From CBDCGV01 sp965216955 (GTDB lineage: Bacteria > Bacteroidota > Bacteroidia > Chitinophagales > JADIYW01): 54,556 bases of DNA. Under the pieces are notes generated by a model. That model was given only the letters and a program-made list of their open reading frames with translations. It had not been told where the DNA came from and did no database searches. The first letter of the stretch is position 1, and every line of letters begins with the position of its first letter. Position numbers and translations under genes: made by a program. The stretch is from NCBI GenBank assembly GCA_965216955.1, contig CBDCGV010000015.1, forward strand, positions 1-54,556, read 5' to 3'. Positions 1-7,502 of the stretch are shown here, one piece after another.

Positions 1-651
1 TTTGCCCACATCTCCTTCTGGGAAGACTTGCATCAACTTTCGATTTTTAGGGTTTCGGCCAATATTTCCTTCAATTCTTCCCTCTTCTTCTTCAAAATCT
101 CCCCATACCAAAGCAGTATATTTACGATCTATAGTACGATCAAAGAATTGTTTTGCTAAATGTGTTAAAGCGGCTTCTGTTTTTCCTACCACTAATACTC
201 CTGAAGTATTTTTATCTAAACGATGCACTATACCAGGCCGCCCTTCTCCATGTACATCAGGCCATTGTTTTTGATGATGTAGGAGGCCATGTACAAGCGT
301 TCCTGTAAAATTCCCATGTCCAGGATGAACCACCAATCCTGCTTGTTTATTGACGATCATTATGTATTCATCTTCATAAACAACCTCTAGTCCAACATCT
401 TCAGGTTCAATATTATACTCTAATGGAGGCGTAGAAAAAACGATACTTATATTGTCATTAGGACGTACTTTGTAATTTTGTTTCACACTCCCACCATTAA
501 CTAAAACAGATCCATTTTTAACCGCATTTTGAATTCTATTTCTACTAATTGCTTCAATCTTATCCAATAAAAATTTATCAATTCGAATTGGTGATTGTCC
601 TTTGTCAACTTTAAAGTTGTAATGCTCATATAGTTCTTCCTCTTCGCTCAT
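1..651 (-). CDS. rluD: RluD-type 23S rRNA pseudouridine synthase, cut by the window edge (first 217 codons)
   Basis: Reading leftward from an ATG at 651, 217 codons are visible before the window ends, so the C-terminus is missing. Residues about 15-75 form an S4-like RNA-binding domain, beginning around the RIDKFLLDK segment. The catalytic motif HRLDKNTSG, which carries the Asp of RluA/RluC/RluD enzymes, follows in the middle of the visible part. Family knowledge: these enzymes isomerise uridines in helix 69 or other sites of 23S rRNA. The start overlaps the stop of the upstream gene by one base (TAATG), so it is probably translated by coupling as the last visible gene of the operon isomerase-lipB-unknown-rluD. 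RluD rather than RluC is the likeliest assignment because of the S4 domain and Bacteroidota operon habit, but the missing end leaves this open. Confidence 0.88.
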   Translation of the reverse strand, partial: MSEEEELYEHYNFKVDKGQSPIRIDKFLLDKIEAISRNRIQNAVKNGSVLVNGGSVKQNYKVRPNDNISIVFSTPPLEYNIEPEDVGLEVVYEDEYIMIVNKQAGLVVHPGHGNFTGTLVHGLLHHQKQWPDVHGEGRPGIVHRLDKNTSGVLVVGKTEAALTHLAKQFFDRTIDRKYTALVWGDFEEEEGRIEGNIGRNPKNRKLMQVFPEGDVGK

Positions 652-1052
652 TACTCTATTAGTACTCCTTGTTTATCTAAAAATGGAATATTTACATAAT
701 TTTCTTCCTTAATAACCTCTCTTACAAATACATATTTCTTATCAAATAGATAGTCTCCCTTGAAAAAAGTAACCCAGAATTCATTATCTAAATGGATCAA
801 CTCACCTGATAATCCTTCAAATTTAATTGAAGCATTTGCTGGCACATCCCCTAAGTAATGTCGCAATGTGGAGGTTTCTACTTTTCTTTCATTTACCATG
901 CCATACCCCCTTGATTTTATGAGCACTTCTTTTAAGAAACTATTAGAAATATTTATAAAATAGACACTCCAAACATCCTCACCTTCAAGGCCATTAGGCA
1001 CAACTGCTATTGCTGTATCCACTACCTTTTTAAAATCGATGTCTTTAAGCAT
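651..1052 (-). CDS. conserved-looking hypothetical protein, 133 aa
   Basis: The function is not recognised. The protein is soluble, with no signal peptide or membrane segment, and alternates hydrophobic and polar residues as a compact beta-rich domain would. Examples are the stretches VWSVYFINIS and EFWVTFFKGDYLFDKKYVFV, with a central TSTLRHYLGDVPAN segment. It lies 3 bases downstream of lipB and overlaps the rluD start by one base, so it is almost certainly co-translated with both. I recall similar short proteins in Bacteroidota that are sometimes mislabelled as phenylalanyl-tRNA synthetase fragments; nothing here resembles a tRNA synthetase catalytic core. It is a real gene on grounds of length and tight operon packing. 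Confidence 0.8.
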   Translation of the reverse strand: MLKDIDFKKVVDTAIAVVPNGLEGEDVWSVYFINISNSFLKEVLIKSRGYGMVNERKVETSTLRHYLGDVPANASIKFEGLSGELIHLDNEFWVTFFKGDYLFDKKYVFVREVIKEENYVNIPFLDKQGVLIE

Positions 1053-1055
1053 TAT

Positions 1056-1739
1056 TTAAGATATTAATTTGCAATCAAACACCTCTTCAAAATCATATTT
1101 TAAATGCTGTTCCACTTCTTCTTTATCGATATTGATTTCTAGCTCCATTTGCATCGAAGTAACACCTTTGTCTGAAATTCCGCATGGAACAATTAGATCA
1201 AAATAAGACAAATCCGTATTTACATTTAAAGCAAATCCATGCATAGATATCCACCTGCTTGTTTTAACTCCCAGTGCAGCAATTTTTTTAGGAATACCTC
1301 CATTTTTACTTTTTATCCAAACACCCGTTGCTTCTTCAATTCTATATCCGTTTAAATGGTATCTTTTTAGTGTTTTAAGAAGTACTTCCTCTAGCTTCCG
1401 CATATACCCTTTAATATCTCCTACCAAATACTCAATATCTACAATGGGATACCCTACAATCTGGCCCTTTCCGTGAAAAGTAATATCTCCTCCTCTATTT
1501 GAATGAAAGAAATCAATTGATTGCTTCATCAATTCTTTATCAGAAACTAATAAATGATTTTTATTTCCACTCTTACCTAATGTATAAACAGCTGGGTGTT
1601 CACAAAAAATCAGGTATTGTTTATCAACTGTTTGGCCTAATTTCTTTTGATCAACTGCGATATCAAAAATTGACTGCTGCTTTAAAAAAGCATCTTCATA
1701 AGGCATTAAGCCCCAATTTTGAAAGATGATATTTTTCAT
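1056..1739 (-). CDS. lipB: octanoyl-[acyl-carrier-protein]:protein N-octanoyltransferase LipB
   Basis: LipB moves the octanoyl group from acyl carrier protein to the lipoyl domains of 2-oxoacid dehydrogenases and the glycine cleavage H protein; LipA then inserts sulfur. The 227 aa length fits the family. Visible signatures are RGGDITFHGKGQ at about 82-93 (family pattern RGGxxTxHxxGQ), the KIAALGVK segment with the catalytic lysine at about 152, and VPCGISDKGVTSM with the acyl-accepting cysteine at about 186. The variable position before GQ is Lys instead of the more common Pro, which the family pattern allows. It follows the isomerase gene by 24 bases and precedes the unknown 133-aa gene by 3 bases, so it is an operon member. 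Confidence 0.96.
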   Translation of the reverse strand: MKNIIFQNWGLMPYEDAFLKQQSIFDIAVDQKKLGQTVDKQYLIFCEHPAVYTLGKSGNKNHLLVSDKELMKQSIDFFHSNRGGDITFHGKGQIVGYPIVDIEYLVGDIKGYMRKLEEVLLKTLKRYHLNGYRIEEATGVWIKSKNGGIPKKIAALGVKTSRWISMHGFALNVNTDLSYFDLIVPCGISDKGVTSMQMELEINIDKEEVEQHLKYDFEEVFDCKLIS

Positions 1740-1763
1740 TTTAAAGCAGTTTAACTGCTTAAA

Positions 1764-2759
1764 TTAAAAGGGAGTAGACGCCAATTGACCTTTTAAGGCG
1801 TTAATGACCTCTATTTCAATCGCATCTTTATTATTTAACTCAGATAAATAATAACTTATCCAGTCAGTTAAATGTATAAGGTAAATTATCTTTTCAATTT
1901 TTGAGTTCCCCTTAGAATGGATTTCCATACTTTTTCCGGAATATTTATCTACCACTTTTCTCGAGAACTCCATTCGTTGTTGATTTCTTGGAAAATCACT
2001 ATCATTTCTAAGAAATACGACTGCTAATTTTTCATCTTCGTTTCTCCATCCTACTAACTCGTTGTGATTCATTTCAGGAATAACATGGTGCCAACATAAC
2101 ATTTTAGAATTTTCGTTGATTTGTTGTCTAAACCTAACTGCAACACCTTCAAATGTTTCATCACTATATATTATAGGTATAGTTTTATATAAAGCCTCTG
2201 CTTTTTCTTTAGCTTCTTTTTGAATATCTTCTTTATTTTCATCAATTAATGAAATCGCATTTTTCAGATCCTCTTTGAAGCTATTATCTGCCAACTCTAA
2301 ATAATTTAAGATATAAAGCTGCTGAACAAAAGAGTAGCCAAAGCAAGCTCTAGGAGGCATTCCACCATCAATTAAAATGTAATCTAATCCATTATTTTCC
2401 GAGAATTCTTGGACTTTCCCTCCAGATGTAATACTAATTATTTTGGCATCTTTTTTAAAAGCTTGCTGTAACGCATTGTAGGTCTCTTCTGTATTGCCAG
2501 AATAAGAAGAAACAATTACAAGTGTATTTTCATTTACAAACTCTGGGATATGGTAACCTTTATTGATAACTACTGGAATAGCACATTTATCTTTTAACCA
2601 CTCTGAAATAATAGTTCCTCCAATTCCTGAACCTCCTAATCCTGTAATTAAAATGTTATTGATAGGAAAAGCTGATTTTCTTATTTCTGTTGCTTCTCCA
2701 ATTTGAATTGCCCTTTCCAACTGCTCCGAAAAACGACTAATTAGGTTATCCATTTTCAT
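1764..2759 (-). CDS. bifunctional phosphoglucose/phosphomannose isomerase (SIS domains)
   Basis: This enzyme interconverts glucose-6-P or mannose-6-P with fructose-6-P in the cytoplasm. It shows the two-SIS-domain layout of the bacterial bifunctional PGI/PMI family: a glycine-rich phosphosugar loop GLGGSGIGG at about 40-48, SSYSGNTEET at about 84-93, and a C-terminal domain with the WHHVIPEMNHNELVGW segment holding candidate catalytic Glu/His residues. The open frame extends to 2804, but the extra N-terminus is a hydrophobic stretch foreign to this cytosolic family. A candidate promoter at 2787-2819 would also start transcription inside the extension. I therefore choose the ATG at 2759; a second ATG lies at 2753. 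It is the first gene of the lipB-rluD operon and diverges from the yraN-like gene. Confidence 0.9.
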   Translation of the reverse strand: MKMDNLISRFSEQLERAIQIGEATEIRKSAFPINNILITGLGGSGIGGTIISEWLKDKCAIPVVINKGYHIPEFVNENTLVIVSSYSGNTEETYNALQQAFKKDAKIISITSGGKVQEFSENNGLDYILIDGGMPPRACFGYSFVQQLYILNYLELADNSFKEDLKNAISLIDENKEDIQKEAKEKAEALYKTIPIIYSDETFEGVAVRFRQQINENSKMLCWHHVIPEMNHNELVGWRNEDEKLAVVFLRNDSDFPRNQQRMEFSRKVVDKYSGKSMEIHSKGNSKIEKIIYLIHLTDWISYYLSELNNKDAIEIEVINALKGQLASTPF

Positions 2760-2786
2760 AAAATAATTATTTTGGTGTAAAAGAAA

Positions 2787-2819
2787 TAAAATTAGGCTTA
2801 GCACCCTATTTTAAGTCAA
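2787..2819 (-). promoter_or_regulatory. candidate Bacteroidota-type promoter for the isomerase-lipB-rluD operon
   Basis: On the minus strand a TTG at 2819-2817 is followed 22 bases later by TAATTTTA at 2794-2787. This resembles the Bacteroidota -33 TTG and -7 TAnnTTTG elements, with one mismatch and slightly long spacing. The implied start of transcription near 2780 lies just upstream of the chosen ATG at 2759. This is inference from consensus only. Confidence 0.33.
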
Positions 2820-2844
2820 AGATTTTACATTTTTTTTTCTAATA

Positions 2845-3201
2845 ATGCAAAAAAAACAAAAAACGGGAAAGCTTGGTGAAAATTTGGCTCAAAAATATCT
2901 CCAAGATAATGGCTATGTAATTGTAGCAAAAAATTGGAGGTATAAAAAAGCAGAAATAGATATCATAGCACTAATAAAGAACACACTTGTTTTTGTGGAA
3001 GTAAAAACCCGAAATTCTATAACTCATGGCTATCCTGAAACATTTGTATCTATAAATCAAGAAAGAAAAATTACTGAAGCAGCTACGGCTTATATACACG
3101 AAAATGGCAAGTTTGACAACTTTCGATTCGACATCATTTCTATCACGATAAGTAGTACTGAACAACCCATCATAGAACATTTTAAAGATGTTTTTTTTTA
3201 A
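2845..3201 (+). CDS. YraN/UPF0102 family endonuclease-like protein
   Basis: This 118-aa protein matches the UPF0102 (YraN) family, a small PD-(D/E)XK nuclease-like fold of uncertain cellular role. The N-terminal GKLGENLAQKYLQDNGY helix, the acidic AEIDII strand and the FVEVKTR motif with the E-x-K catalytic pair are all present. The rest of the family core (region after TRNS, then ATAYIHENG) is in place and the length is normal. It diverges from the isomerase gene; the gap to that gene's chosen start is 85 bases. Family membership is secure; a specific substrate is not known from sequence. Confidence 0.9.
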   Translation: MQKKQKTGKLGENLAQKYLQDNGYVIVAKNWRYKKAEIDIIALIKNTLVFVEVKTRNSITHGYPETFVSINQERKITEAATAYIHENGKFDNFRFDIISITISSTEQPIIEHFKDVFF

Positions 3202-3273
3202 TATGACATACTAATTCGAGAAAAGTAGGCGTTAGCAGATTTAGTACTTCCAACAAACTAAATTACGATCGCC

Positions 3274-3693
3274 ATGCACCTAATTCTATTACTAAGTAAT
3301 TATTTATACAAAAGTATAAAGTCCATTTCTCTAGTTGTTTTTTGTTTCTTTTTACTCTTCTTTTCTACGGCCAACGCCGATCAAAGAGTAATTAACAAGT
3401 ATGGAGGTAAAATAAAAGCAGCGCACCTTAAACTATATGATGGAATTATTGCAGAAATTCCTGATTTTGCTTTTGACATTGATTTTAAAGTAACCAGTTT
3501 TGACATGGTATATCGACCTGTAAGAAATGACATTATCTACTTACATTCTAACAAATGGCTCTTTACTAAACAGATGGAAAAATATATAAGCTCCTCAAAA
3601 AAAGGAGACATTTTTTACTTTGAGAATATAAAAGTAAAAGGTCCAGATAGTATCACCAGAACAATTCCGGGAGTCACATTTACAATCAACTAA
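3274..3693 (+). CDS. small exported protein resembling the C-terminal domain of GldM
   Basis: The first ~35 residues are a hydrophobic export signal ending near the STANA-D segment. The remaining ~100 residues follow the pattern of the last periplasmic domain of GldM (the T9SS/gliding motor shaft). They contain the core IPDFAFDIDFKVTSFDM, then a TKQMEKYI helix, then GDIFYFENIKVKGPDS and a final hydrophobic strand. No other GldM part (membrane helix pair, D1-D3 domains) is present, so this is a free-standing domain rather than GldM itself. Seen: the motif order and export signal. Known: GldM_C-like domains also occur alone in Bacteroidota. Inferred: envelope location and a possible link to T9SS. 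The start ATG at 3274 was kept, though the true start could be internal. Confidence 0.68.
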   Translation: MHLILLLSNYLYKSIKSISLVVFCFFLLFFSTANADQRVINKYGGKIKAAHLKLYDGIIAEIPDFAFDIDFKVTSFDMVYRPVRNDIIYLHSNKWLFTKQMEKYISSSKKGDIFYFENIKVKGPDSITRTIPGVTFTIN

Positions 3694-3786
3694 AAAACTT
3701 CAAATTATGAAGAAGATAGACAGCGCAGAATAAATATTTTGATGCTGTGATGAAAACAAGTATATTATAAATAAATAATATGTGTA

Positions 3787-4158
3787 ATGAAAGGAATTTT
3801 ATCATTTATAGCCGTTTTCTTACTTATACTTACAATTTTAATAAGCTGTAAAGAAGACGATAACCAATGTATAGTCGTAAACAAAGAAAATTGCATTTGC
3901 ACCGAAATATATGATCCAGTATGCGGATGCAATAATGTTACATATAGCAATGAATGTGAGGCATTATGTGCTAGTATTACAGAATACACGGATGGTGCCT
4001 GTAAAGATGATAATCAATGTATAGTAGTGAACAAGGATAATTGCCTTTGCACTGAAGTATTCGATCCAGTATGCGGATGTAATAATGTTACATATGGTAA
4101 TAAATGCAAAGCATTATGCGCCAGTATCACAGAATACACGGATGGCGCCTGCGATTGA
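3787..4158 (+). CDS. lipoprotein with two tandem Kazal-type protease-inhibitor domains
   Basis: A 20-residue hydrophobic signal ends in a lipobox (ILISC, Cys21), so the mature protein should be lipid-anchored. The rest is two nearly identical 50-residue units. Each shows the Kazal pattern CTE-[IV]-[YF]-DPVCGCNNVTY, then N-x-C-x-ALC, then DGAC. Kazal domains inhibit serine proteases by presenting a reactive loop. Each unit has eight cysteines, two more than the classical six, probably forming an extra disulfide. The P1-like loop position lies just after the CIC/CLC segment (Thr-Glu), so the target specificity is not obvious. A rho-independent terminator follows at 4221-4256. A nearby shadow frame on the other strand was dismissed. 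Confidence 0.86.
   Translation: MKGILSFIAVFLLILTILISCKEDDNQCIVVNKENCICTEIYDPVCGCNNVTYSNECEALCASITEYTDGACKDDNQCIVVNKDNCLCTEVFDPVCGCNNVTYGNKCKALCASITEYTDGACD
3856..4155 (+). repeat. tandem duplication, 2 x 150 bp, encoding the Kazal units
   Basis: Two direct repeats, 3856-4005 and 4006-4155, are in frame and exactly 150 bp each. They encode the same 50 residues with only about seven differences (for example Glu/Asp, Ile/Leu, Tyr/Phe, Ser/Gly). The high identity points to recent duplication or ongoing gene conversion. Confidence 0.93.
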
Positions 4159-4220
4159 TTCAAACCAGCTTAATTTTCTAAAAGCGAACTAGACAAAACC
4201 AAATCAGTATTCAGTAAAAT

Positions 4221-4256
4221 AAAAAAGGAAGCCTTTTACGAACTTCCCTTTTTTTA
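4221..4256 (+). terminator. rho-independent terminator after the Kazal lipoprotein gene
   Basis: An A-rich arm ending AAGGAAG (about 4224-4231) pairs with CTTCCCTT (about 4243-4250) across an 11-base loop with one bulged C, followed by a run of T. It lies about 65 bases after the stop at 4158. Confidence 0.7.
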
Positions 4257-4701
4257 TCTAATCAAACGATGGAGATCAAATTGCTCGCTCTAATACCAAG
4301 CTGAGTTTTTAGAGCAATACCTTAAAGGTTAAGATGCTTGGCCTTGCTTGCTCATCGCCACCTTAACAAGGTTTGTTCATGATCGCCAACCGACTTTCAA
4401 AAGTGTTTACTTTTTTATAAAGACTTTCTTTGAACTCCTTCTCTCCCATTCTTTTGCAATACATTCGATTAAAAATGTATGTATTATTTTTTCTTACAAA
4501 CTAATTTCATTTCTGATAATAACTATGTAGTCACTCCATTAGTTTAAATACTAAAACATCTTCAAAGAACTTCAAGCTTTACTTAGGTTTGCTTAACCTT
4601 CATCACTTGATTGATAGTATAAATGTACATCAAGAAATTACAAAATGCAAAACATTTTATAAACAGTTTATTAACCTTAAATTAACAAATACTGTTTATA
4701 A
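4257..4701. other. gene-free interval, about 445 bp
   Basis: No convincing coding sequence is present. Two open frames of about 60 codons (4348-4530 and 4589-4780) have no family resemblance or start context, and the second runs antisense into the HD-domain gene. A short inverted repeat GCTCTAA/TTAGAGC lies near 4287-4316. No tRNA or known RNA motif was recognised. Confidence 0.5.
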
Positions 4702-5247
4702 CTACCACTTCATCATCGGTAAGGGCTTAAAGAAATTTTTTGACCAGTTTTTCAAACCTAATTTCAACAATAACCTATGAAATCCTAGTGTAGGAAACAT
4801 TTTTTGAAGTGCTTGATAATAATCCTTTTCAATATTGAAAAGAAAAAAACCGTTACTTACCTCAACTAAATCGGCTTTAATAAAAGGGACAACGTTAGAG
4901 CTATATTGCCCCTTATACTTGCTGATTTTATGATGTTCAGAAATTAAAAGAGAGACTTCTTCTATCCAATCCGATTTACCTACCTTATTAAGATATTCTT
5001 TTGCAAGCTCCACAGACGGTTGTATATAGTCAAATGTCTGGTCTGTCCAAATACCAATATCATGAAAAACTGCAGCGATTGCAATTTTCTGCCGATCCGC
5101 TTCAGCAGTGTTGCCTTTCATTTTCAAAATTAAATTGAATAGCCTATAGACATGGTTTCGATATGTATTGAAATCTTTTCCAATTGTACTTTCATAGGGT
5201 TTAAAAAGATCATCTATTAACGCTTCCTGTTTAATAATGTCCTTCAT
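4702..5247 (-). CDS. HD-domain metal-dependent phosphohydrolase family protein
   Basis: The protein shows HD-superfamily metal ligands in order: an early His in the YRNHVYRL helix, the HD pair in AVFHDIGIW, and a later His in the SEHHKIS segment. HD proteins hydrolyse phosphate esters such as nucleotides or (p)ppGpp; the substrate here is unknown, and the protein is too short and simple to be a RelA/SpoT enzyme. The open frame begins at 5277, but the ATG at 5247 overlaps the corA-like stop as TGATG, a typical coupled start. I choose it, giving 181 aa; an alternative ATG is at 5256. It is the last gene of a minus-strand run with the CorA transporter. Confidence 0.85.
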   Translation of the reverse strand: MKDIIKQEALIDDLFKPYESTIGKDFNTYRNHVYRLFNLILKMKGNTAEADRQKIAIAAVFHDIGIWTDQTFDYIQPSVELAKEYLNKVGKSDWIEEVSLLISEHHKISKYKGQYSSNVVPFIKADLVEVSNGFFLFNIEKDYYQALQKMFPTLGFHRLLLKLGLKNWSKNFFKPLPMMKW

Positions 5248-6200
5248 CAAAACCATTTCTTCTTTAGGAAGAACCAAATTATAAATACAGATAACAATAG
5301 AGAAAAAGCTATTGTAATTATAAACGCTCCTGAGTGTGCAGCAAATGGTAACTTCACATTCATTCCATAGAAACTAGCCACCAACGTTGGAACCATTAAA
5401 ACAATAGTCACGGAGGTTAATCGCTGCATAACATGATTCAGGTTATTTGAAATGATTGAAGCAAAAGCGTCCATCGTACCATTTAAGATATTCGTATAAA
5501 CATTTGCCATTTCTAAAGCCTGACTGTTATCAATCATAATATCTTGTAAAAAATCTTTGTCTTCTTCATCATCGCCCAAACCAATAAAATCGGTACGCTG
5601 AATTTTCATCATTACTAATTCATTGGCGCGTAAATCGTTTACAAAATAAACTAGTGATTTTTGAATGTTAAGCAACTTAGTTAATTCTTCATTTCTGCTC
5701 GAATTGTAAAGCTCTTTTTCTATAACACCAATTCTTTTATTCAATTCTCGTAAATAATGCAGATAATAAATTACATTTTTTTCAAAAATCTTAAGAACAA
5801 ACCTAGAGCGATCGGCAGTATTTAAATTCTTTACCGTATTTCTCTCAAACCATTCGATCATCGGGTTTGAAGTAGAACTAATGGTAACAATTTTATCTGA
5901 AGTCAATATAATTCCAACGGGCACCGTGATGTAAGTAGCATCACTATCAATATCATTATCTTCTCGATTAAGAATAGGTGTATTTATAACGATGAGTTTA
6001 ACCTCTTCATCTTTTTCATATCTAGACTTCTCATTAATATCAATTGAATCGATTAAAAAGTCGTAAGGAATGTCTAGTTCTGAGCTTAATGCTTCTAAAT
6101 TGTCTTGATTAAAGGGAGGATAAATATTTACCCAACAATCAGTAGTAGGTGATTGCAATTCTTTGAGTTGATTATCTGTTTTTTTGTAAATTTTTATCAT
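5247..6200 (-). CDS. corA: CorA-family divalent cation (Mg2+) transporter
   Basis: This 317-aa inner-membrane protein has a long cytoplasmic domain rich in charged helices and two transmembrane helices at the C-terminus (about 256-277 and 290-312). The signature YGMN closes the first helix at about 278-281 and forms the pore-mouth selectivity filter in the CorA family. The tail LKKKWF is the usual basic end. CorA channels pass Mg2+ and sometimes Co2+ or Ni2+; a close relative exporting zinc (ZntB) has the same GMN motif, so the ion is inferred. The HD-domain gene downstream starts on its stop codon. A candidate -7 box lies 19 bases upstream of the start. Confidence 0.92.
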   Translation of the reverse strand: MIKIYKKTDNQLKELQSPTTDCWVNIYPPFNQDNLEALSSELDIPYDFLIDSIDINEKSRYEKDEEVKLIVINTPILNREDNDIDSDATYITVPVGIILTSDKIVTISSTSNPMIEWFERNTVKNLNTADRSRFVLKIFEKNVIYYLHYLRELNKRIGVIEKELYNSSRNEELTKLLNIQKSLVYFVNDLRANELVMMKIQRTDFIGLGDDEEDKDFLQDIMIDNSQALEMANVYTNILNGTMDAFASIISNNLNHVMQRLTSVTIVLMVPTLVASFYGMNVKLPFAAHSGAFIITIAFSLLLSVFIIWFFLKKKWF

Positions 6201-6218
6201 CTCTTACCTCAATGATCG

Positions 6219-6226
6219 CAAAGTTA
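6219..6226 (-). promoter_or_regulatory. candidate -7 box (TAACTTTG) of the corA promoter
   Basis: On the minus strand TAACTTTG exactly matches the Bacteroidota -7 consensus TAnnTTTG and ends 18 bases before the corA ATG. No clear TTG was found at the expected -33 distance, so the assignment rests on the -7 element and position. Confidence 0.42.
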
Positions 6227-6292
6227 ACCAAACGTTTATAGTATTTGCATATTTATAACTTTAAATACTTTATTTATTAGATGGCTATACAT

Positions 6293-7081
6293 CTACAATA
6301 ATTCAGTATTTATGATCCCCTTAAAAACTCTTTCGGCAGGCCCTTCCAACCAAATATCGACAAAAGTATCTTGCACTCTTTTGTAATGTACTTGTAATAT
6401 TCCTCCAGGAGTGTTAATAATACTTCCTCCCTCACTCTTATTGTGTTTAAACGCATCACTTATTGCTACCGCAACAGTTCCAGTACCACAAGACAACGTT
6501 TCATTTTCCACCCCTCTCTCGTATGTACGCATTGAAAGCTCATCACCCTTTAATTCTGCAATATTTACATTGATTCCTTTTTCTTTAAACCGATCATTAT
6601 ATCTAATGGATCTTGCCTCTGTAATTAAGTCTACCTGTTCAATTTGCTGGGCAAAAACTACATAATGAGGTGAACCAGTATCTAAAATATAATGATCAAT
6701 ACCCTTTTCGATATCGTTTACATCGTTCATTTTAAGCTTTACATTATTGAAGTCAATCATTTCAAACTGATGTAATCCGTCAATCGCATTAAAGCTTCCT
6801 CTTTTAGGGCTTACCCCTTTACTATAGGCAAAGGCGGCCATACAACGTCCACCATTGCCACACATTGAACTGATATTTCCATCTGAATTATAATAAACCA
6901 TCATAAAATCTGATTTATCATCTGCTTCAAGAAGTATTAAACCATCCGCTCCAACGCCAAACCTCCGATCACAAATCTTTTTCACTAATAAAACATCCTC
7001 CTTTGGAAACGTATTGGCACGATTATCTATAATAACAAAATCATTTCCGGTTCCCTGATATTTATAAAAATCAAACTTCAT
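6293..7081 (-). CDS. dapF: diaminopimelate epimerase
   Basis: DapF converts LL-diaminopimelate to the meso form, the precursor of lysine and of the peptidoglycan cross-link. At 262 aa it has the family's normal length. The two catalytic cysteines are visible: Cys74 in SSMCGNGGRC and Cys198 in ETLSCGTGT. The N-terminal KYQGTGNDFVIID and RFGVGADGL signatures are intact, as is the RTYERGVENET substrate loop before Cys198. It is preceded 43 bases upstream by a small membrane-protein gene on the same strand and followed by corA after 92 bases containing a candidate promoter, so corA is probably transcribed separately as well. Confidence 0.97.
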   Translation of the reverse strand: MKFDFYKYQGTGNDFVIIDNRANTFPKEDVLLVKKICDRRFGVGADGLILLEADDKSDFMMVYYNSDGNISSMCGNGGRCMAAFAYSKGVSPKRGSFNAIDGLHQFEMIDFNNVKLKMNDVNDIEKGIDHYILDTGSPHYVVFAQQIEQVDLITEARSIRYNDRFKEKGINVNIAELKGDELSMRTYERGVENETLSCGTGTVAVAISDAFKHNKSEGGSIINTPGGILQVHYKRVQDTFVDIWLEGPAERVFKGIINTELL

Positions 7082-7124
7082 ATGTCTTAATATTTAGTTT
7101 TTCGCTTTATTCTTCTTTAAAATC

Positions 7125-7382
7125 TTAATTATTTAGTTCTTGCTTACTATTAAGGCTATCAATAACTGTCATTTTTTCAGTTTCGTTCGCATTTTTTTCA
7201 GTTTCTTCTTTGGGACCTATTACAAATACAAAAAACAACCCAATTAATATAATAACCAAGGACACTTTAGTCCATTTCCAGCCCCAAATATTGCCATCTT
7301 TAGGGGCATCAAAATCCATTTCTTTAAACCATTCTTTCCAAATATCTCTTTCTTTTCCCACCTTAACCTTTTTTAACAGCAA
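7125..7382 (-). CDS. hypothetical small membrane protein, 85 aa
   Basis: The function is not recognised. A polar, Trp-rich N-terminal half (KEWFKEMDF, NIWGWKW) is followed by one transmembrane helix, about VSLVIILIGLFFVFVIG (residues 40-56), and then a charged, Glu/Asn-rich tail. The topology is that of a single-span inner-membrane protein. It lies 43 bases upstream of dapF on the same strand and diverges from the DegP-like protease gene. A frame of similar length on the opposite strand is judged a shadow because it lacks such organised composition. Confidence 0.62.
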   Translation of the reverse strand: MLLKKVKVGKERDIWKEWFKEMDFDAPKDGNIWGWKWTKVSLVIILIGLFFVFVIGPKEETEKNANETEKMTVIDSLNSKQELNN

Positions 7383-7502
7383 AACTACATGACAACCTTA
7401 TAAATTAGCGTTATATGGCATGAATTATGCAAAATAAACAATTGAAGATTAAACCATAACTAGAAACTTAAGTCTTAGCTAAAAAGTAAAGTTAAATACC
7501 AT

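Noticed and set aside
1056..1739. Non-canonical HGKGQ in LipB as a sign of lost activity
   Set aside because: The position before GQ is variable in the family pattern and the catalytic Lys and Cys are present.
4348..4780. Two plus-strand ORFs of 60-63 codons in the gene-free interval
   Set aside because: No conserved features or start context; one overlaps the HD-domain gene antisense.
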